Shown one piece after another: positions 1-11,413 of a stretch of 64,000 nucleotides of DNA; position 1 is the stretch's first letter, and each line of letters opens with the position of its first letter. The notes under the pieces were generated by a model. It made no database searches and was not told the DNA's origin. It saw nothing but the letters and a program-made list of their open reading frames with translations. The stretch spans positions 32,395 to 96,394 of the forward strand of contig JAITUU010000035.1 in NCBI GenBank assembly GCA_031286165.1. The letters run 5' to 3'. A program made the position numbers and the translations under genes. Origin of the DNA: Bacteroidales bacterium (GTDB lineage: Bacteria; Bacteroidota; Bacteroidia; Bacteroidales; UBA1715).

Positions 1-2324
<2,324 letters not shown>

Positions 2325-2349
2325 AGTTGTAATTTCTGTTAGGGTATTA

Positions 2350-2378
2350 CAAATGTAGGAATTTATTTTGAAATCCAA
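2350..2378 (-). promoter_or_regulatory. Bacteroidota-type promoter for the acyltransferase gene
   Basis: Minus strand reads TTG, an 18-base spacer, then TACATTTG (2357-2350), matching the Bacteroidota -33/-7 pattern TTTG-N19-TAnnTTTG. It lies 26 bases before the ATG at 2324 and inside the end of the HAD gene, which supports the later start codon. Confidence 0.5.
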
Positions 2379-2959
2379 TGCGCTTCGTCAGCAAAATTGA
2401 GCAACTCTTTGTCGCCGCTGCTATCGCCGTAGGCTACGAGGCGGTAATTTTCCCTGAATGGAAATGTCAGTAATAGTCGATTGACTTTTTCTTGTCCGTA
2501 GCAATTTTTGGAGTGTAAGCGTCCGGTAAGTGTATTATTTGTAATTTCTAACTGCGTGGCAAGAACGTTGAGTGTGAGTATGCCCATAGATTGCGCCCAT
2601 GCTTGCACCCAATTTTCCACCGAAGCACTTACTATGCACACTTCGCAGGCATTTTTTTGATATTCTTTGAGTTTTGCTATGGTTTCATGGCGCAGCATTG
2701 CGTTGATTGTGGGAATAAATGCTGTGCAGTAGGTATTAAAGGTTTCACTGTTCATTCCTTTGAAAAAATAGGAAATAATCCATTGTTTGACACGCCAATT
2801 TGCTATAATGCGCAGTTTCATTGCCACGAGCACAGGCGAAAATAGTAGAAATCCGCAATAGAAACTGCGTTTTCCTTTACTGAATTTGACAAATTCAATA
2901 AAACTATCTTTGGTGGTAAGTGTGCCATCGAAATCGAAGGCTACGAGTGTTTTTTTCAT
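2363..2959 (-). CDS. HAD-IB phosphatase of the glycan cluster
   Basis: HAD-superfamily subfamily IB phosphatase, 198 aa. Motif I DFDGTLT (residues 9-15, Asp nucleophile), motif II in IVSAS, the GQEKV lysine and motif III YGDSSGDKELL are all present. Such HAD proteins are often annotated as phosphoserine phosphatase-like. Here the gene follows, with one membrane-protein gene between, a UbiA-type polyprenyl-phosphate phosphoribosyltransferase. A likely role is removal of the 5-phosphate from the polyprenyl-phospho-phosphoribose product (inference from position). It begins 4 bases after the preceding gene's stop. Confidence 0.85.
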   Translation of the reverse strand: MKKTLVAFDFDGTLTTKDSFIEFVKFSKGKRSFYCGFLLFSPVLVAMKLRIIANWRVKQWIISYFFKGMNSETFNTYCTAFIPTINAMLRHETIAKLKEYQKNACEVCIVSASVENWVQAWAQSMGILTLNVLATQLEITNNTLTGRLHSKNCYGQEKVNRLLLTFPFRENYRLVAYGDSSGDKELLNFADEAHWISK

Positions 2960-2963
2960 ACGA

Positions 2964-4250
2964 TTAGAAAGATATTAGGCGTAAAATATTGCCCCACATA
3001 CTGGTTTGGATTATTTCGGCAGCATTAAATTCTATTATTGGAATTCCAATACATAGCATCAATAATGCAAGCGTAATCTTTGTGGGTGGGAGAATAATAG
3101 ATAGTTTCGTGTTTATAAATTCAACGAAACGAGTATAAAAAACAGGAAATACACGTTGTAAGATTTTTTTTTGTATCAATAGAAATATGCAAAAAGAACT
3201 TGTTACCCAATAAAAAAAGATGCGTGCAATATCGCAAGAAAGTATGAGAAGAATAGGAAGAATACAACAAAACTGAAAAATAAGAAGTGAAGATAGTATG
3301 GTTTTATCTTGGGTAGAGAATGAAGATTCTTTTTTTCGGAATACCAATAACGCATTACTTGTAATATAATATACAAGAGGAAAAGTCATAAGTAAAAATA
3401 TTAATGAGGATATTCCTTTGCTTTTAGTGAAAAAATTCATGGCAAAATGATATTTGAATGTAGAACTACTTTCCCAACTAATAGCACTAATAGCACCATG
3501 CGAGTATTGTGTAAGTTGTGCAGGATTAACGTGAGCAACCGATACCCATGAATCCCAAATTGTTTGGGCAGTTTCCATATTTCCATGAAATTTGAGTGTA
3601 AGTAAAAAAGCACATACACTTGGCAATAAACACAAAAGAGAGAGTAAAATAGATTGTATAATTCCTTTGTGTATGAAGGAATTGAAAAACAATAACAATA
3701 ACAAAGGCAATGAAAGAAAAACAAACACTTCGTGGATTTGTAAGGCAATGATAATAAGTATATTGATAATAATTATGCGTAGAGTGAGATTGGGGATTGA
3801 TTTAAAAGACCAAAAAGCAGCAATGAGGAATAACAACATGGCATGATCTCTTTTATGCCACAACATGGCGTAGCCCAATATGTGTGCTCCAAGAAAAAAA
3901 CAGAGAGGAAGAATATATAGAGAGTAGCCTTTTTTTATGAAGGTTCTGATAAAAAATATACACACCAGAATAAAACATATCAAACTAAATATTTTTATGG
4001 TCAAGAAAAGATTTATATTGAAATTTTTTGCGAAAAAAAACAGTATTTCGCCAATCAAACCACGCCGTACATAGCCAGCCTGATAGTTGATAAGCCATTC
4101 AGACCCAAACCAACTTTCATACGTATAGCGAAAAAGTACTTGGCGTATCAATCGTTGCACTATTGAAATTACGAATAATACAAAAGCAGTATTCCACAGT
4201 GTGTGCCGAATATTTTGTTTGTTGAAAAGTGTTCTTATTGTTTGTTTCAT
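2964..4250 (-). CDS. Polytopic membrane protein, GT-C-like
   Basis: 428-aa integral membrane protein with about ten hydrophobic segments. After the first membrane helix comes a conserved-looking loop INYQAGYVRRGLIGE (about residues 54-68); similar Y-x-x-G-x-x-RRGLxGE loops occur in uncharacterised bacterial membrane proteins of glycan clusters. A periplasmic segment follows around residues 220-265. No named catalytic motif is visible. It sits between the UbiA and HAD genes (1-base and 4-base gaps), so it probably belongs to the same operon and may transfer a lipid-linked sugar (inference). Function unproven. Confidence 0.7.
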   Translation of the reverse strand: MKQTIRTLFNKQNIRHTLWNTAFVLFVISIVQRLIRQVLFRYTYESWFGSEWLINYQAGYVRRGLIGEILFFFAKNFNINLFLTIKIFSLICFILVCIFFIRTFIKKGYSLYILPLCFFLGAHILGYAMLWHKRDHAMLLFLIAAFWSFKSIPNLTLRIIIINILIIIALQIHEVFVFLSLPLLLLLFFNSFIHKGIIQSILLSLLCLLPSVCAFLLTLKFHGNMETAQTIWDSWVSVAHVNPAQLTQYSHGAISAISWESSSTFKYHFAMNFFTKSKGISSLIFLLMTFPLVYYITSNALLVFRKKESSFSTQDKTILSSLLIFQFCCILPILLILSCDIARIFFYWVTSSFCIFLLIQKKILQRVFPVFYTRFVEFINTKLSIILPPTKITLALLMLCIGIPIIEFNAAEIIQTSMWGNILRLISF

Positions 4251-4251
4251 A

Positions 4252-5178
4252 CTACAATACGTAAATAATTAATAAAAATGAAAGAATCCAGCCGGCAATG
4301 CAGCATTGTAAAAATCGGTCGCGAATGAGTACTTTGGTGGGGTTGCCGCTTTTTGAATCTACAATGGTGAGTTGCAAATAGCGAATAATGCCGATGAGTA
4401 CAAAAATTGCCGTACCATACACGTATTTGCTGCCAAAGCGAGCAATTACCGCCGGCGAAAGGGTGTACATAATGTAGGCAACTATGGTAATGGTGGAAAT
4501 AATAGTCATTACTTGATTGAGAAAATCGAGGTTGTAGCGAGCGGTATTTGCTCGCAGCGAAACACCGGTACTTTCGTAGAGTACTACATCATCGCGGCGT
4601 TTGGCAAATGCCAAAAACAGCGCGAGTAAAAAGGTCATTATCACTATCCATTCTGAAAGTTCTATGCCGGTGGCAACGCCGCCCACCACCACGCGCAATA
4701 CAAATCCTATGGCAATAACGAGTACATCGACAATGGCAATGTGTTTGATTTTTAGGCAATAGGCTACGTTCATACCGAAATAAAATCCTATGAGAGCCAT
4801 AAGTGCAAACTTTGCTGTGCCGGAAAATGCAAAAAGAAGGGTTATGGAAATTGTAACGCACGCTATCATGAGCAGATATGCCATGTGTTTGGAAACTGCA
4901 CCCGAAGCAATGGGGCGATGCGATTTTTCGGGGTGGAGTTTATCCATTTCTACATCGCATATATCGTTGAGGCAATAAATAGCACTTGCCACAAAGGAAA
5001 ATGCGAAAAACGCAACAATGCACTGCCACAATAACTCAACGTGCAGTAATTGCCCACTGAAAAAAAGCGGCAGAAATACAAAGGCATTTTTGAGCCATTG
5101 CTGTGGGCGGAGGATTTGGATTATATTAGGAGGTGTAAGCGAATTTGTGGACAGATTTTTACTTGTTTTGTTGTTCAT
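4252..5178 (-). CDS. UbiA-family polyprenyl-phosphate phosphoribosyltransferase
   Basis: 308-aa UbiA-superfamily prenyltransferase with about nine membrane helices. The N-terminal RPQQWLKN (24-31) and first Asp-rich motif NDICDVEMDKLHPEKSHRPI (71-90) match mycobacterial Rv3806c-type decaprenyl-phosphate 5-phosphoribosyltransferases more than quinone or heme UbiA enzymes. The second motif region is AFAKRRDDVVLYES. Family reaction: PRPP + polyprenyl phosphate to polyprenyl-phosphoryl-5-phosphoribose, the precursor of lipid-linked ribose or arabinose. The gene overlaps the upstream membrane-protein gene by 20 bases. Substrate length and final sugar are not visible. Confidence 0.85.
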   Translation of the reverse strand: MNNKTSKNLSTNSLTPPNIIQILRPQQWLKNAFVFLPLFFSGQLLHVELLWQCIVAFFAFSFVASAIYCLNDICDVEMDKLHPEKSHRPIASGAVSKHMAYLLMIACVTISITLLFAFSGTAKFALMALIGFYFGMNVAYCLKIKHIAIVDVLVIAIGFVLRVVVGGVATGIELSEWIVIMTFLLALFLAFAKRRDDVVLYESTGVSLRANTARYNLDFLNQVMTIISTITIVAYIMYTLSPAVIARFGSKYVYGTAIFVLIGIIRYLQLTIVDSKSGNPTKVLIRDRFLQCCIAGWILSFLLIIYVL

Positions 5179-6610
5179 GATTACGAATAAAATTTTCTAT
5201 TGATACAGTAGGGTCAAGTAGTACTCCTTTTTTAAAATAACCTTTTACTACGAAATAATGCCAGCCATTGGCGGCTGTGGGTACATTGAACCAATAGAGT
5301 GTTTGTGTTGTTGAGTTTACTTGTGGAACAGATACTACTTGGTCGTTATTATTTTTGATATAGTTGAAAAGCCATACAATTTCAGAAGATTCTTTTTGGG
5401 CACGTCCCGTAAAAATATCTGTTATAACATTTTTAAAATTAGTGGAAATTGCGGCACCTAAAAATAAACCTAAAAATAGAAATGAATAAGATAAAGATTT
5501 TGGAAATGTTCTTTGTGTTGAAAATAACGTGTATTTTAAAATATATACAATAGCCAAACCACAAATAATTGAGGCAAAATAATTGGGCATAATTCCTCTG
5601 GGTCGAAAAGCAGTATTTCCAAAAGAATATATAACAATAAAACATCCGAAAAAAGTAATGAATAAAAGTAAAACAATCAAAGGAGACAATAATTTTTCGG
5701 AAAAATAGCACGGGGTGTTTTTTTGATTTTTATAGAAAAAGAGTGCAAATACACAAAACAGAATGGGAAGATTGAAAATGGCTTGCAGTACTTCAGACCA
5801 AGAATATTGAAAACTATAATACACACTTGCCCATAAACCAATGCTTTCATACGTTGTTTTTTCTCCTTGTAGTCTATAAAAAGTACCGGGACCTAAAATT
5901 ACAGACAACATTAAAATAAGTGAAATCACAAGTAATATTTGAGATGATTTGGTGATTTTTTCTCCTTTAAAAAACACATTTAAGAAGAACGCAAGGGTTG
6001 TGAAAAAGGTAATGATAGCCCAACTTTCGTGAGAACCTATTACGAGAAATAACAGAATAGTGCTAAGTATGAAAAAACGAATATTTCGTTTCGTATTAAA
6101 ATAACGAACATACAGACCTAACAATAATAAGTAAAAAATAAGAGGAATGGTATATACCGTAGCACCAGAAAACCAATAAAATTGCACAATGGAAGGAGCA
6201 AAAAGATAAAAAAAAGTAACAAGTATTGTTGAAAAAATAAGATTTTCTATTTTATTGGAGGAGAGAGCGTTAAAAAAATAATATGCACTTGCAATTAGAA
6301 AAACAATGATAGATATTGGAAAAATTTTTGCAAAATAAATATTCATAAATGGTCTTCCGGGAAAAAGCATAAATAGTGCATTGGCAAATCTACCATTATA
6401 TCCACTTGAATACCAATTCCAAATACCGTGAAGATAATTTACATTGGAATTGAAAAATGAATGGTGCATATCGTCGCTTGCCCCGGGAATATTGTACAGA
6501 GAAATAATAACAAAAGGGAGTAAAATTATAATCGAAGTAATTACAATTGCTGAAAGAAGTAATTTTTCTCCGGAAAGATTAAACGTAGTTTTTTTTATAG
6601 AAATTTTCAT
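5159..6610 (-). CDS. Polytopic membrane protein, DUF6056/GT-C-like
   Basis: 483 aa with about eleven membrane segments. An early periplasmic loop carries ASDDMHHSFF (around residue 44) and later NGRFANALF; acidic pairs after the first helix are typical of GT-C glycosyltransferases that use lipid-linked sugars. The overall pattern resembles DUF6056 proteins (recalled, not searched). Its end overlaps the UbiA gene by 20 bases, so translation is likely coupled. Probably a transferase for the polyprenyl-phospho-sugar made next door (inference). This stretch is visibly AT-rich compared with its neighbours. Confidence 0.7.
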   Translation of the reverse strand: MKISIKKTTFNLSGEKLLLSAIVITSIIILLPFVIISLYNIPGASDDMHHSFFNSNVNYLHGIWNWYSSGYNGRFANALFMLFPGRPFMNIYFAKIFPISIIVFLIASAYYFFNALSSNKIENLIFSTILVTFFYLFAPSIVQFYWFSGATVYTIPLIFYLLLLGLYVRYFNTKRNIRFFILSTILLFLVIGSHESWAIITFFTTLAFFLNVFFKGEKITKSSQILLVISLILMLSVILGPGTFYRLQGEKTTYESIGLWASVYYSFQYSWSEVLQAIFNLPILFCVFALFFYKNQKNTPCYFSEKLLSPLIVLLLFITFFGCFIVIYSFGNTAFRPRGIMPNYFASIICGLAIVYILKYTLFSTQRTFPKSLSYSFLFLGLFLGAAISTNFKNVITDIFTGRAQKESSEIVWLFNYIKNNNDQVVSVPQVNSTTQTLYWFNVPTAANGWHYFVVKGYFKKGVLLDPTVSIENFIRNHEQQNK

Positions 6611-6651
6611 ATTGTTATTGTATTATAGTTATGAAATTTTGTGTATTAATA

Positions 6652-8103
6652 TTATTTTAAGGTTATTACAATATATTCATCGTTTAGTTGTATGGTGTGA
6701 TAGAAACTATCGAGTACTACGGGTATTTCTTTTTCATTACTCACTGCTTTTTCATTCTGCTCCAACTGAGGAAAATTATGGTAGTATGCTAAATAATTAC
6801 GAGATAAAGAGGGTTTTATGAGGCGTTTTACGATAGGATTGTTGTGTGCCACATTTTGAACAACGCTCGAAAATCCTATGCCATTGTGAATAATGATTTT
6901 GTGGATTTGCGTTGTGGGTATTATTTGTGCTATATCGTGCATAAGTATTTGGGCACGAAATTCTTTGTAGCGTTTTTGATCGGCTAAGCAGTTGCCGTAG
7001 GCAAATGAAAATACGAAAAAGCACCACACAAGCAACACAACAGGAAATGAGTATATTTTTTTCAAAGAAAAACAAATATCTACACTCAGAATTGCGAGTA
7101 AAATACCTATGCCATACATGGCACGCGGTACAAATGACGGTTCTGCAAGTAAGGGATATACTCCGAAAACCGATAATGCGAGCAGTATTAAGAACAGCGT
7201 TGTTACGAAAAATGCAACGATTTTGTTTTGTTTGGAATGAATAATTGTTTTTATATAGAATATGACAACAATTACAAGTGCTATTATTTGCCATAGTACA
7301 TTCCAATCTTTGCGTATGAGTTGCCAATACATAGTCCAATTACTTCCAAAAACAGTGAATATACTAAAATTTAGTTCTATGTTGGTGGAAGCGTATGAAT
7401 CAATTATTTGTAGGAAGAATAATCGAAATAGAATAAGCGCAGCAATAAAACTTGCACACGAAATGCCGATAAATCGAAAGGCATTTTTTATGCTATCACT
7501 TTTTGAAAGAATTGTGCGAAAGAAAAAATAGAGCACTATCATAATAAAAATACCTGAAGATGCTTGATAGGTCATAAGCATAATTAAAAGTGATATTACA
7601 CTTATTCCGAGAAAAAGCCAATGATTTCTGTGCATAAATAGAAAGGGAAACACACTTGCTAATACGGAGAGAGCCATATATGGAGCATCGAATTTGAAAC
7701 TCATACAACCCAAAAAATTTGGAGAAAGTCCAATAGGAAGGGTTGCCAATAGCAAGTATAGAGTTGGTTTACCGCACATAATTTTTACTACCATAAATCC
7801 TGCTGTGGCTAAAAGAATACAAGATATAATTTGTGATAACGGCGAAATATCGGTTAGGCGTTCATCAACCGTAGCGTGTATAAAATAACTCAAAAATTGC
7901 GAAATGTGCCGTGAAAAATCGCCGCGCAACCCGATTGACATTACACTGCGTTCAATGTCGTCCAAATACGTGTAATCGGCACGAAAAAGAGCAATAAACG
8001 CTACGGCATACACAATGCTCAAAAATAGAACAGATCGCCACAGTTCTTTTTTTTCTATGCCTAATGAAAGAACTTGACTTGTATAATGTTTTATGAAATT
8101 CAT
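6652..8103 (-). CDS. GtrII-type membrane glucosyltransferase-like protein
   Basis: 483-aa polytopic membrane protein. The first periplasmic loop has YLDDIERSV (about residues 46-54), followed by a basic segment and the central SFKFDAPYMALSVLASVFPF region, features of the Glucos_trans_II (GtrII) family that modifies O-antigen from a polyprenyl-phospho-sugar donor. About eleven hydrophobic segments and a roughly 90-residue C-terminal soluble tail. It is the first large gene of the glycan cluster, 24 bases after rdgB. Family assignment is good; donor and acceptor are unknown. Confidence 0.75.
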   Translation of the reverse strand: MNFIKHYTSQVLSLGIEKKELWRSVLFLSIVYAVAFIALFRADYTYLDDIERSVMSIGLRGDFSRHISQFLSYFIHATVDERLTDISPLSQIISCILLATAGFMVVKIMCGKPTLYLLLATLPIGLSPNFLGCMSFKFDAPYMALSVLASVFPFLFMHRNHWLFLGISVISLLIMLMTYQASSGIFIMIVLYFFFRTILSKSDSIKNAFRFIGISCASFIAALILFRLFFLQIIDSYASTNIELNFSIFTVFGSNWTMYWQLIRKDWNVLWQIIALVIVVIFYIKTIIHSKQNKIVAFFVTTLFLILLALSVFGVYPLLAEPSFVPRAMYGIGILLAILSVDICFSLKKIYSFPVVLLVWCFFVFSFAYGNCLADQKRYKEFRAQILMHDIAQIIPTTQIHKIIIHNGIGFSSVVQNVAHNNPIVKRLIKPSLSRNYLAYYHNFPQLEQNEKAVSNEKEIPVVLDSFYHTIQLNDEYIVITLK

Positions 8104-8127
8104 ACTGTAATCATTAATCGGTATCTA

Positions 8128-8709
8128 TTATTCTCGTATTTCTTTCAAAAACTTCAAAAATTTTTCACAAGCGCGAGCGCGGTGGCTTATGGTATTTTTT
8201 TCGTTCATGGGCATTTGTGCAAACGATTCTGCGTACCCTTCGGGAATAAAAATAGGGTCGTAGCCGAAGCCTTTGCTGCCCATTGTTTTGGTGGCAATAG
8301 TGCCTTGCACTGCGCCTTCAAACACATATTCCTTTCCGCCGATAATACAAGCAATTACGGTGCGAAACATGGCGTAGCGATTTTCCTTATCTTGCATGAG
8401 CGAGAGTGTTTTTTGCACATTGTCTTCTGCTGTGCAAGCTTCGCCGGCAAAGCGAGCGGTATATACTCCGGGTGCGCCGCCGAGTGCTTCTATTTCAAGT
8501 CCGGTATCATCGGCAAAGCAGTTGTAAGCGTATTTTTCATATATATAGCGGGCTTTTTGCAGGGCATTTTCTTCGAGCGTGTCGCCCGTTTCGGGAATTT
8601 CATCGAAGCAATTAATATCGCGTAAACTTTTGATGATAAACGAATTACCAACCATTGCAGTAATTTCCTGCAATTTGTGGGCATTGTTGGTCGCAAAAAC
8701 AAGTGTCAT
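8128..8709 (-). CDS. rdgB: Non-canonical purine NTP pyrophosphatase
   Basis: RdgB/HAM1 family, 193 aa (normal length). Hydrolyses dITP, ITP and XTP to monophosphates, keeping deaminated purines out of nucleic acids. Seen: N-terminal VFATNNAHKLQEI with the substrate-binding TNN-x-x-K, EENALQKA, catalytic-region FADDTGLEIEALGGAPGVYT, GFGYDPIF and the C-terminal SHRARA. It precedes the glycan cluster on the same strand and is divergent from the VIT transporter, with a promoter directly upstream. Confidence 0.97.
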   Translation of the reverse strand: MTLVFATNNAHKLQEITAMVGNSFIIKSLRDINCFDEIPETGDTLEENALQKARYIYEKYAYNCFADDTGLEIEALGGAPGVYTARFAGEACTAEDNVQKTLSLMQDKENRYAMFRTVIACIIGGKEYVFEGAVQGTIATKTMGSKGFGYDPIFIPEGYAESFAQMPMNEKNTISHRARACEKFLKFLKEIRE

Positions 8710-8732
8710 AGTGCTATCTGTTTTTTATCACG

Positions 8733-8767
8733 CAAAGATATGATTAAATTGTGAATACTAATTCAAA
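8733..8767 (-). promoter_or_regulatory. Promoter for rdgB and the glycan cluster
   Basis: Minus strand TATCTTTG (8740-8733) 23 bases upstream of the rdgB ATG, with a TTTG at 8767-8764. Spacing of 23 is slightly long for the phylum. It faces away from the VIT promoter. Confidence 0.5.
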
Positions 8768-8772
8768 AATGG

Positions 8773-8803
8773 GTTTGTAACTGAAAAAAATAGTGTAGTT
8801 TTG
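8773..8803 (+). promoter_or_regulatory. Consensus promoter for the VIT transporter operon
   Basis: TTTG (8773-8776), exactly 19 bases, then TAGTTTTG (8796-8803): a textbook Bacteroidota promoter. It overlaps an ATG at 8801 and so argues that translation starts at 8822. Confidence 0.7.
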
Positions 8804-8821
8804 CGTATAAACACAATAATC

Positions 8822-9508
8822 ATGGGAAAACATTACATTAACAGGGCAAATTGGTTGCGAGCGGCGGTGTTGGGCGCAAACGATGGTATTTTATCGACCA
8901 CGAGTTTGGTAATAGGCGTGGCGGCGGCGCAAACTTCGCGCGAAACGGTTGTACTTACTGCATTGGCGGGTCTTGTAGCCGGTGCGTGTTCTATGGCAGC
9001 TGGCGAATATGTGTCGGTGAGTTCGCAAACCGATGTGGAAAATGCCGATTTGAAACGCGAGAAAAACGAATTGGAAACCGACCCCAAAGGGGAGTTGGAG
9101 GAATTAACTCAGATTTACGTAACGCGCGGTTTGTCGGAAGATTTGGCACAGCAAGTTTCCACGCAACTGATGCAAAAAAACGCGCTGGAAACGCATGCTC
9201 GCGAAGAGTTGGGTATTAACGATACCACTACGCCGCACCCTTTGCAAGCGGCGGCGGCTTCGGCACTTTCGTTTATTTCGGGCGGATTGTTGCCATTTTT
9301 GGTGGCAGTGTGTGCACCCATGAAGTCAATGGTATTGTTTCAATACGGATTTGCTATTGTTTTCTTGGCTGTTTCGGGTGCTATCACGGCTCATTTGGGC
9401 GGTTGCTCGTGGGGAAAATCTATTTTGAGAATTTGTTTCTGGGGAACCGTAGCCATGTGTATAGCCGCAGTGGTGGGATATATTTTTGGCGTAAAAACGG
9501 GTGTGTGA
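8822..9508 (+). CDS. VIT1/CCC1-family iron/manganese transporter
   Basis: 228-aa membrane protein of the vacuolar iron transporter family. The first helix region has the family signature RAAVLGANDGILSTTSLVIGVAAA, followed by ALAGLVAGACSMAAGEYVSVSSQ, then a Glu-rich cytoplasmic insertion (about residues 90-140, the metal-binding domain in this family) and three C-terminal helices. Likely exports or sequesters Fe(II)/Mn(II). The start at 8822 is chosen because the earlier ATG at 8801 lies in the promoter. The next gene begins 2 bases after its stop. Confidence 0.92.
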   Translation: MGKHYINRANWLRAAVLGANDGILSTTSLVIGVAAAQTSRETVVLTALAGLVAGACSMAAGEYVSVSSQTDVENADLKREKNELETDPKGELEELTQIYVTRGLSEDLAQQVSTQLMQKNALETHAREELGINDTTTPHPLQAAAASALSFISGGLLPFLVAVCAPMKSMVLFQYGFAIVFLAVSGAITAHLGGCSWGKSILRICFWGTVAMCIAAVVGYIFGVKTGV

Positions 9509-9510
9509 AC

Positions 9511-10770
9511 ATGAAAAAATCACTCTGTATCGTTTTTTTGTTTTGTGCGCAAAGTATTGTTGCTCAGGTACAAAGAGATGCGCTGTTTAACGTGCAGGTA
9601 AAATCTATACAAGTGTATAAAAGTGCTAATCCGCTTACAAATCCGGTAATTTCCTTACTCAACAAGGAAACAATAGATGTGCATTTTGATATTCTCGATT
9701 CGCAAGTGCACGACCTGCGCTACGAACTTATGCTGTGCGACAGAAATTGGCAAAAAAGTACTGTGCACCCAAGCGACTATTTGCAACAGTTTGGCACGCA
9801 GAATGTGGAACATACCGATTTTTCAACCAATACCAACACCGATTATGTGCATTACAGCGCACGATTTCCCAACGAGAATTTACAATTTCGCTATTCGGGA
9901 AATTATTTATTACAAGTAATTGATAATGAAAACGATGAGTTGCTTTTCCAAAAACGGATTACGGTGATAGAACAGTTGATAAAAATAGAAGCATCGGTGC
10001 AACGCCCCGACCAAGTACAGTTTATGGATGAATATCAGGAAGTACTGCTCACGCTGTTTCCGCTGGGGTTTACCATTCGCAATCCGTTCAGCGATATTTC
10101 CGTGCAAATTTTGCAAAATCATCGCTGGGACAACATGAAAATTGCGCAAAAACCTTCGCACATTACCGGTGATGAAATTCAGTATCAGCAGGGTTCAAAC
10201 CTTTTGTTTTTGGGAAATTCGGAATTTAATCAGTTCAATTTCAAAAGTTTTTTGTATCCGGGCGGTGTGGTGCGCACTATTGAGTACAATTCCGCAAAAC
10301 GTATGTACACTATTATATTGTATTCAAACGAAAATCGCGCATACAAAGCATATAGCAAAACCGGCGATTTGAATGGAAAATTTATGATTTCGCACGATTA
10401 CGCAGAGCAGGCACATACTCTTGCTGACTACGCCAATGTGCAGTTTTCATATAAAAGCGCACAACAAAAAGCCGATATTTTTGTGATTGGCGAATTTTCA
10501 ATGTGGCAAGCGAGCAATGCCTATAAAATGACCTACAACGAAGATGCGCAGCAATACGAAGCCGCAATTCTTTTAAAACAAGGATATTACGATTATTTAC
10601 TTGCCGAATTTGACCCCAAAACCGCGCAATTCAATAGTGCAAATATTGAAGGGAGTTTTTATCAAAGCGAAAACGATTACGAAATTTTTGTGTATTTTTA
10701 CGACATTTCTGCCGCTTACGACCGCGTGATAGGCTATAAAAAACTTAATTCTGTTCGCAATGATAATTAA
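9511..10770 (+). CDS. Type IX secretion system plug protein (DUF5103)
   Basis: 419 aa with a signal peptide ([19 protein letters not shown]). It matches the DUF5103 family: an N-terminal immunoglobulin-like part containing [14 protein letters not shown] and [11 protein letters not shown], and a C-terminal beta domain with [10 protein letters not shown] and the ending [19 protein letters not shown]. In Flavobacterium the family member plugs the SprA translocon pore of the T9SS from the periplasmic side. Its presence agrees with the PorE-like protein and the CTD-bearing protease elsewhere here. The start follows the VIT gene by 2 bases; the end overlaps engB by 11 bases. Confidence 0.85.
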   Translation: MKKSLCIVFLFCAQSIVAQVQRDALFNVQVKSIQVYKSANPLTNPVISLLNKETIDVHFDILDSQVHDLRYELMLCDRNWQKSTVHPSDYLQQFGTQNVEHTDFSTNTNTDYVHYSARFPNENLQFRYSGNYLLQVIDNENDELLFQKRITVIEQLIKIEASVQRPDQVQFMDEYQEVLLTLFPLGFTIRNPFSDISVQILQNHRWDNMKIAQKPSHITGDEIQYQQGSNLLFLGNSEFNQFNFKSFLYPGGVVRTIEYNSAKRMYTIILYSNENRAYKAYSKTGDLNGKFMISHDYAEQAHTLADYANVQFSYKSAQQKADIFVIGEFSMWQASNAYKMTYNEDAQQYEAAILLKQGYYDYLLAEFDPKTAQFNSANIEGSFYQSENDYEIFVYFYDISAAYDRVIGYKKLNSVRNDN

Positions 10771-11359
10771 ACAAACCCAATTTATAAAAAGCAGTACCAC
10801 CGAAGCGCAATGTCCGAAATCAACAAATCCCGAATTTGCATTTATCGGACGTTCCAATGTGGGAAAATCTTCGCTTATCAACCTGATTACCAATAATCAT
10901 AAGTTGGCAAAGGTGTCGGGAACACCGGGAAAAACGCAAACGATTAATCACTTTTTGATAAATAATCAGTGGTATTTGGTGGATTTACCGGGTTACGGAT
11001 TTGCCCAAGTGAGTAAAAAAGACAGAGGAAATTTTGAGCAATACATTCGCGCTTATATTACCGAAAGAAAACAACTTACCTGTCTTTTTGTGTTGATAGA
11101 CAGTCGCCACGAGCCGCAAGCGGTAGATGTAGAATTTATTAATTGGCTGGGTGAGCAGGAAATCCCCTTTGCCATAATTTTTACCAAAACCGACAAAATG
11201 AAACCGCTTGCGCTTGAACGCAATGTGGAAGAATATACAAAAAAACTCCTTGAATTTTGGGACGAACTTCCGCCAATGTTTCTCTCATCTTCGGCGCATA
11301 AAGTGGGGCGCGATGAAATTTTGGACTATATTGAAAGTATAGTAGTGAGTAGTGAGTAG
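10760..11359 (+). CDS. engB: Ribosome biogenesis GTPase EngB/YsxC
   Basis: 199-aa TRAFAC GTPase needed for 50S subunit assembly. G1 GRSNVGKS at residues 30-37, the G2 region [11 protein letters not shown]3 DLPGYG, G4 TKTD and G5 SSSA are all present. Its start overlaps the plug gene by 11 bases. The last residues (IVVSSE) and stop codon are encoded inside a 7-bp tandem repeat beginning near 11341, so the repeat has spread into the gene end. Confidence 0.97.
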   Translation: MIIKQTQFIKSSTTEAQCPKSTNPEFAFIGRSNVGKSSLINLITNNHKLAKVSGTPGKTQTINHFLINNQWYLVDLPGYGFAQVSKKDRGNFEQYIRAYITERKQLTCLFVLIDSRHEPQAVDVEFINWLGEQEIPFAIIFTKTDKMKPLALERNVEEYTKKLLEFWDELPPMFLSSSAHKVGRDEILDYIESIVVSSE

Positions 11360-11410
11360 TTGGTACTGAGTACTGAGTACTCACTACTCTGTACTGAGTA
11401 CCTTGTACTA
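11341..11410. repeat. Heptanucleotide tandem repeat tract
   Basis: Two AGTAGTG units and then seven-base units ending in TAC (TGAGTAC, TGAGTAC, TCACTAC, TCTGTAC, TGAGTAC, CTTGTAC). It fills the space between convergent engB and the next gene and supplies the engB stop codon. The sub-block TCACTACTCTGTAC recurs at 43127-43140. Confidence 0.85.
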
Positions 11411-11413
11411 TGA

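Noticed and set aside
4252..5178. UbiA protein as a menaquinone or heme O prenyltransferase
   Set aside because: The NDxxDxxxDxxHPxKxxRPI motif and RPxQWxKN start fit the polyprenyl-phosphate phosphoribosyltransferase subfamily, and the neighbours are glycan genes.
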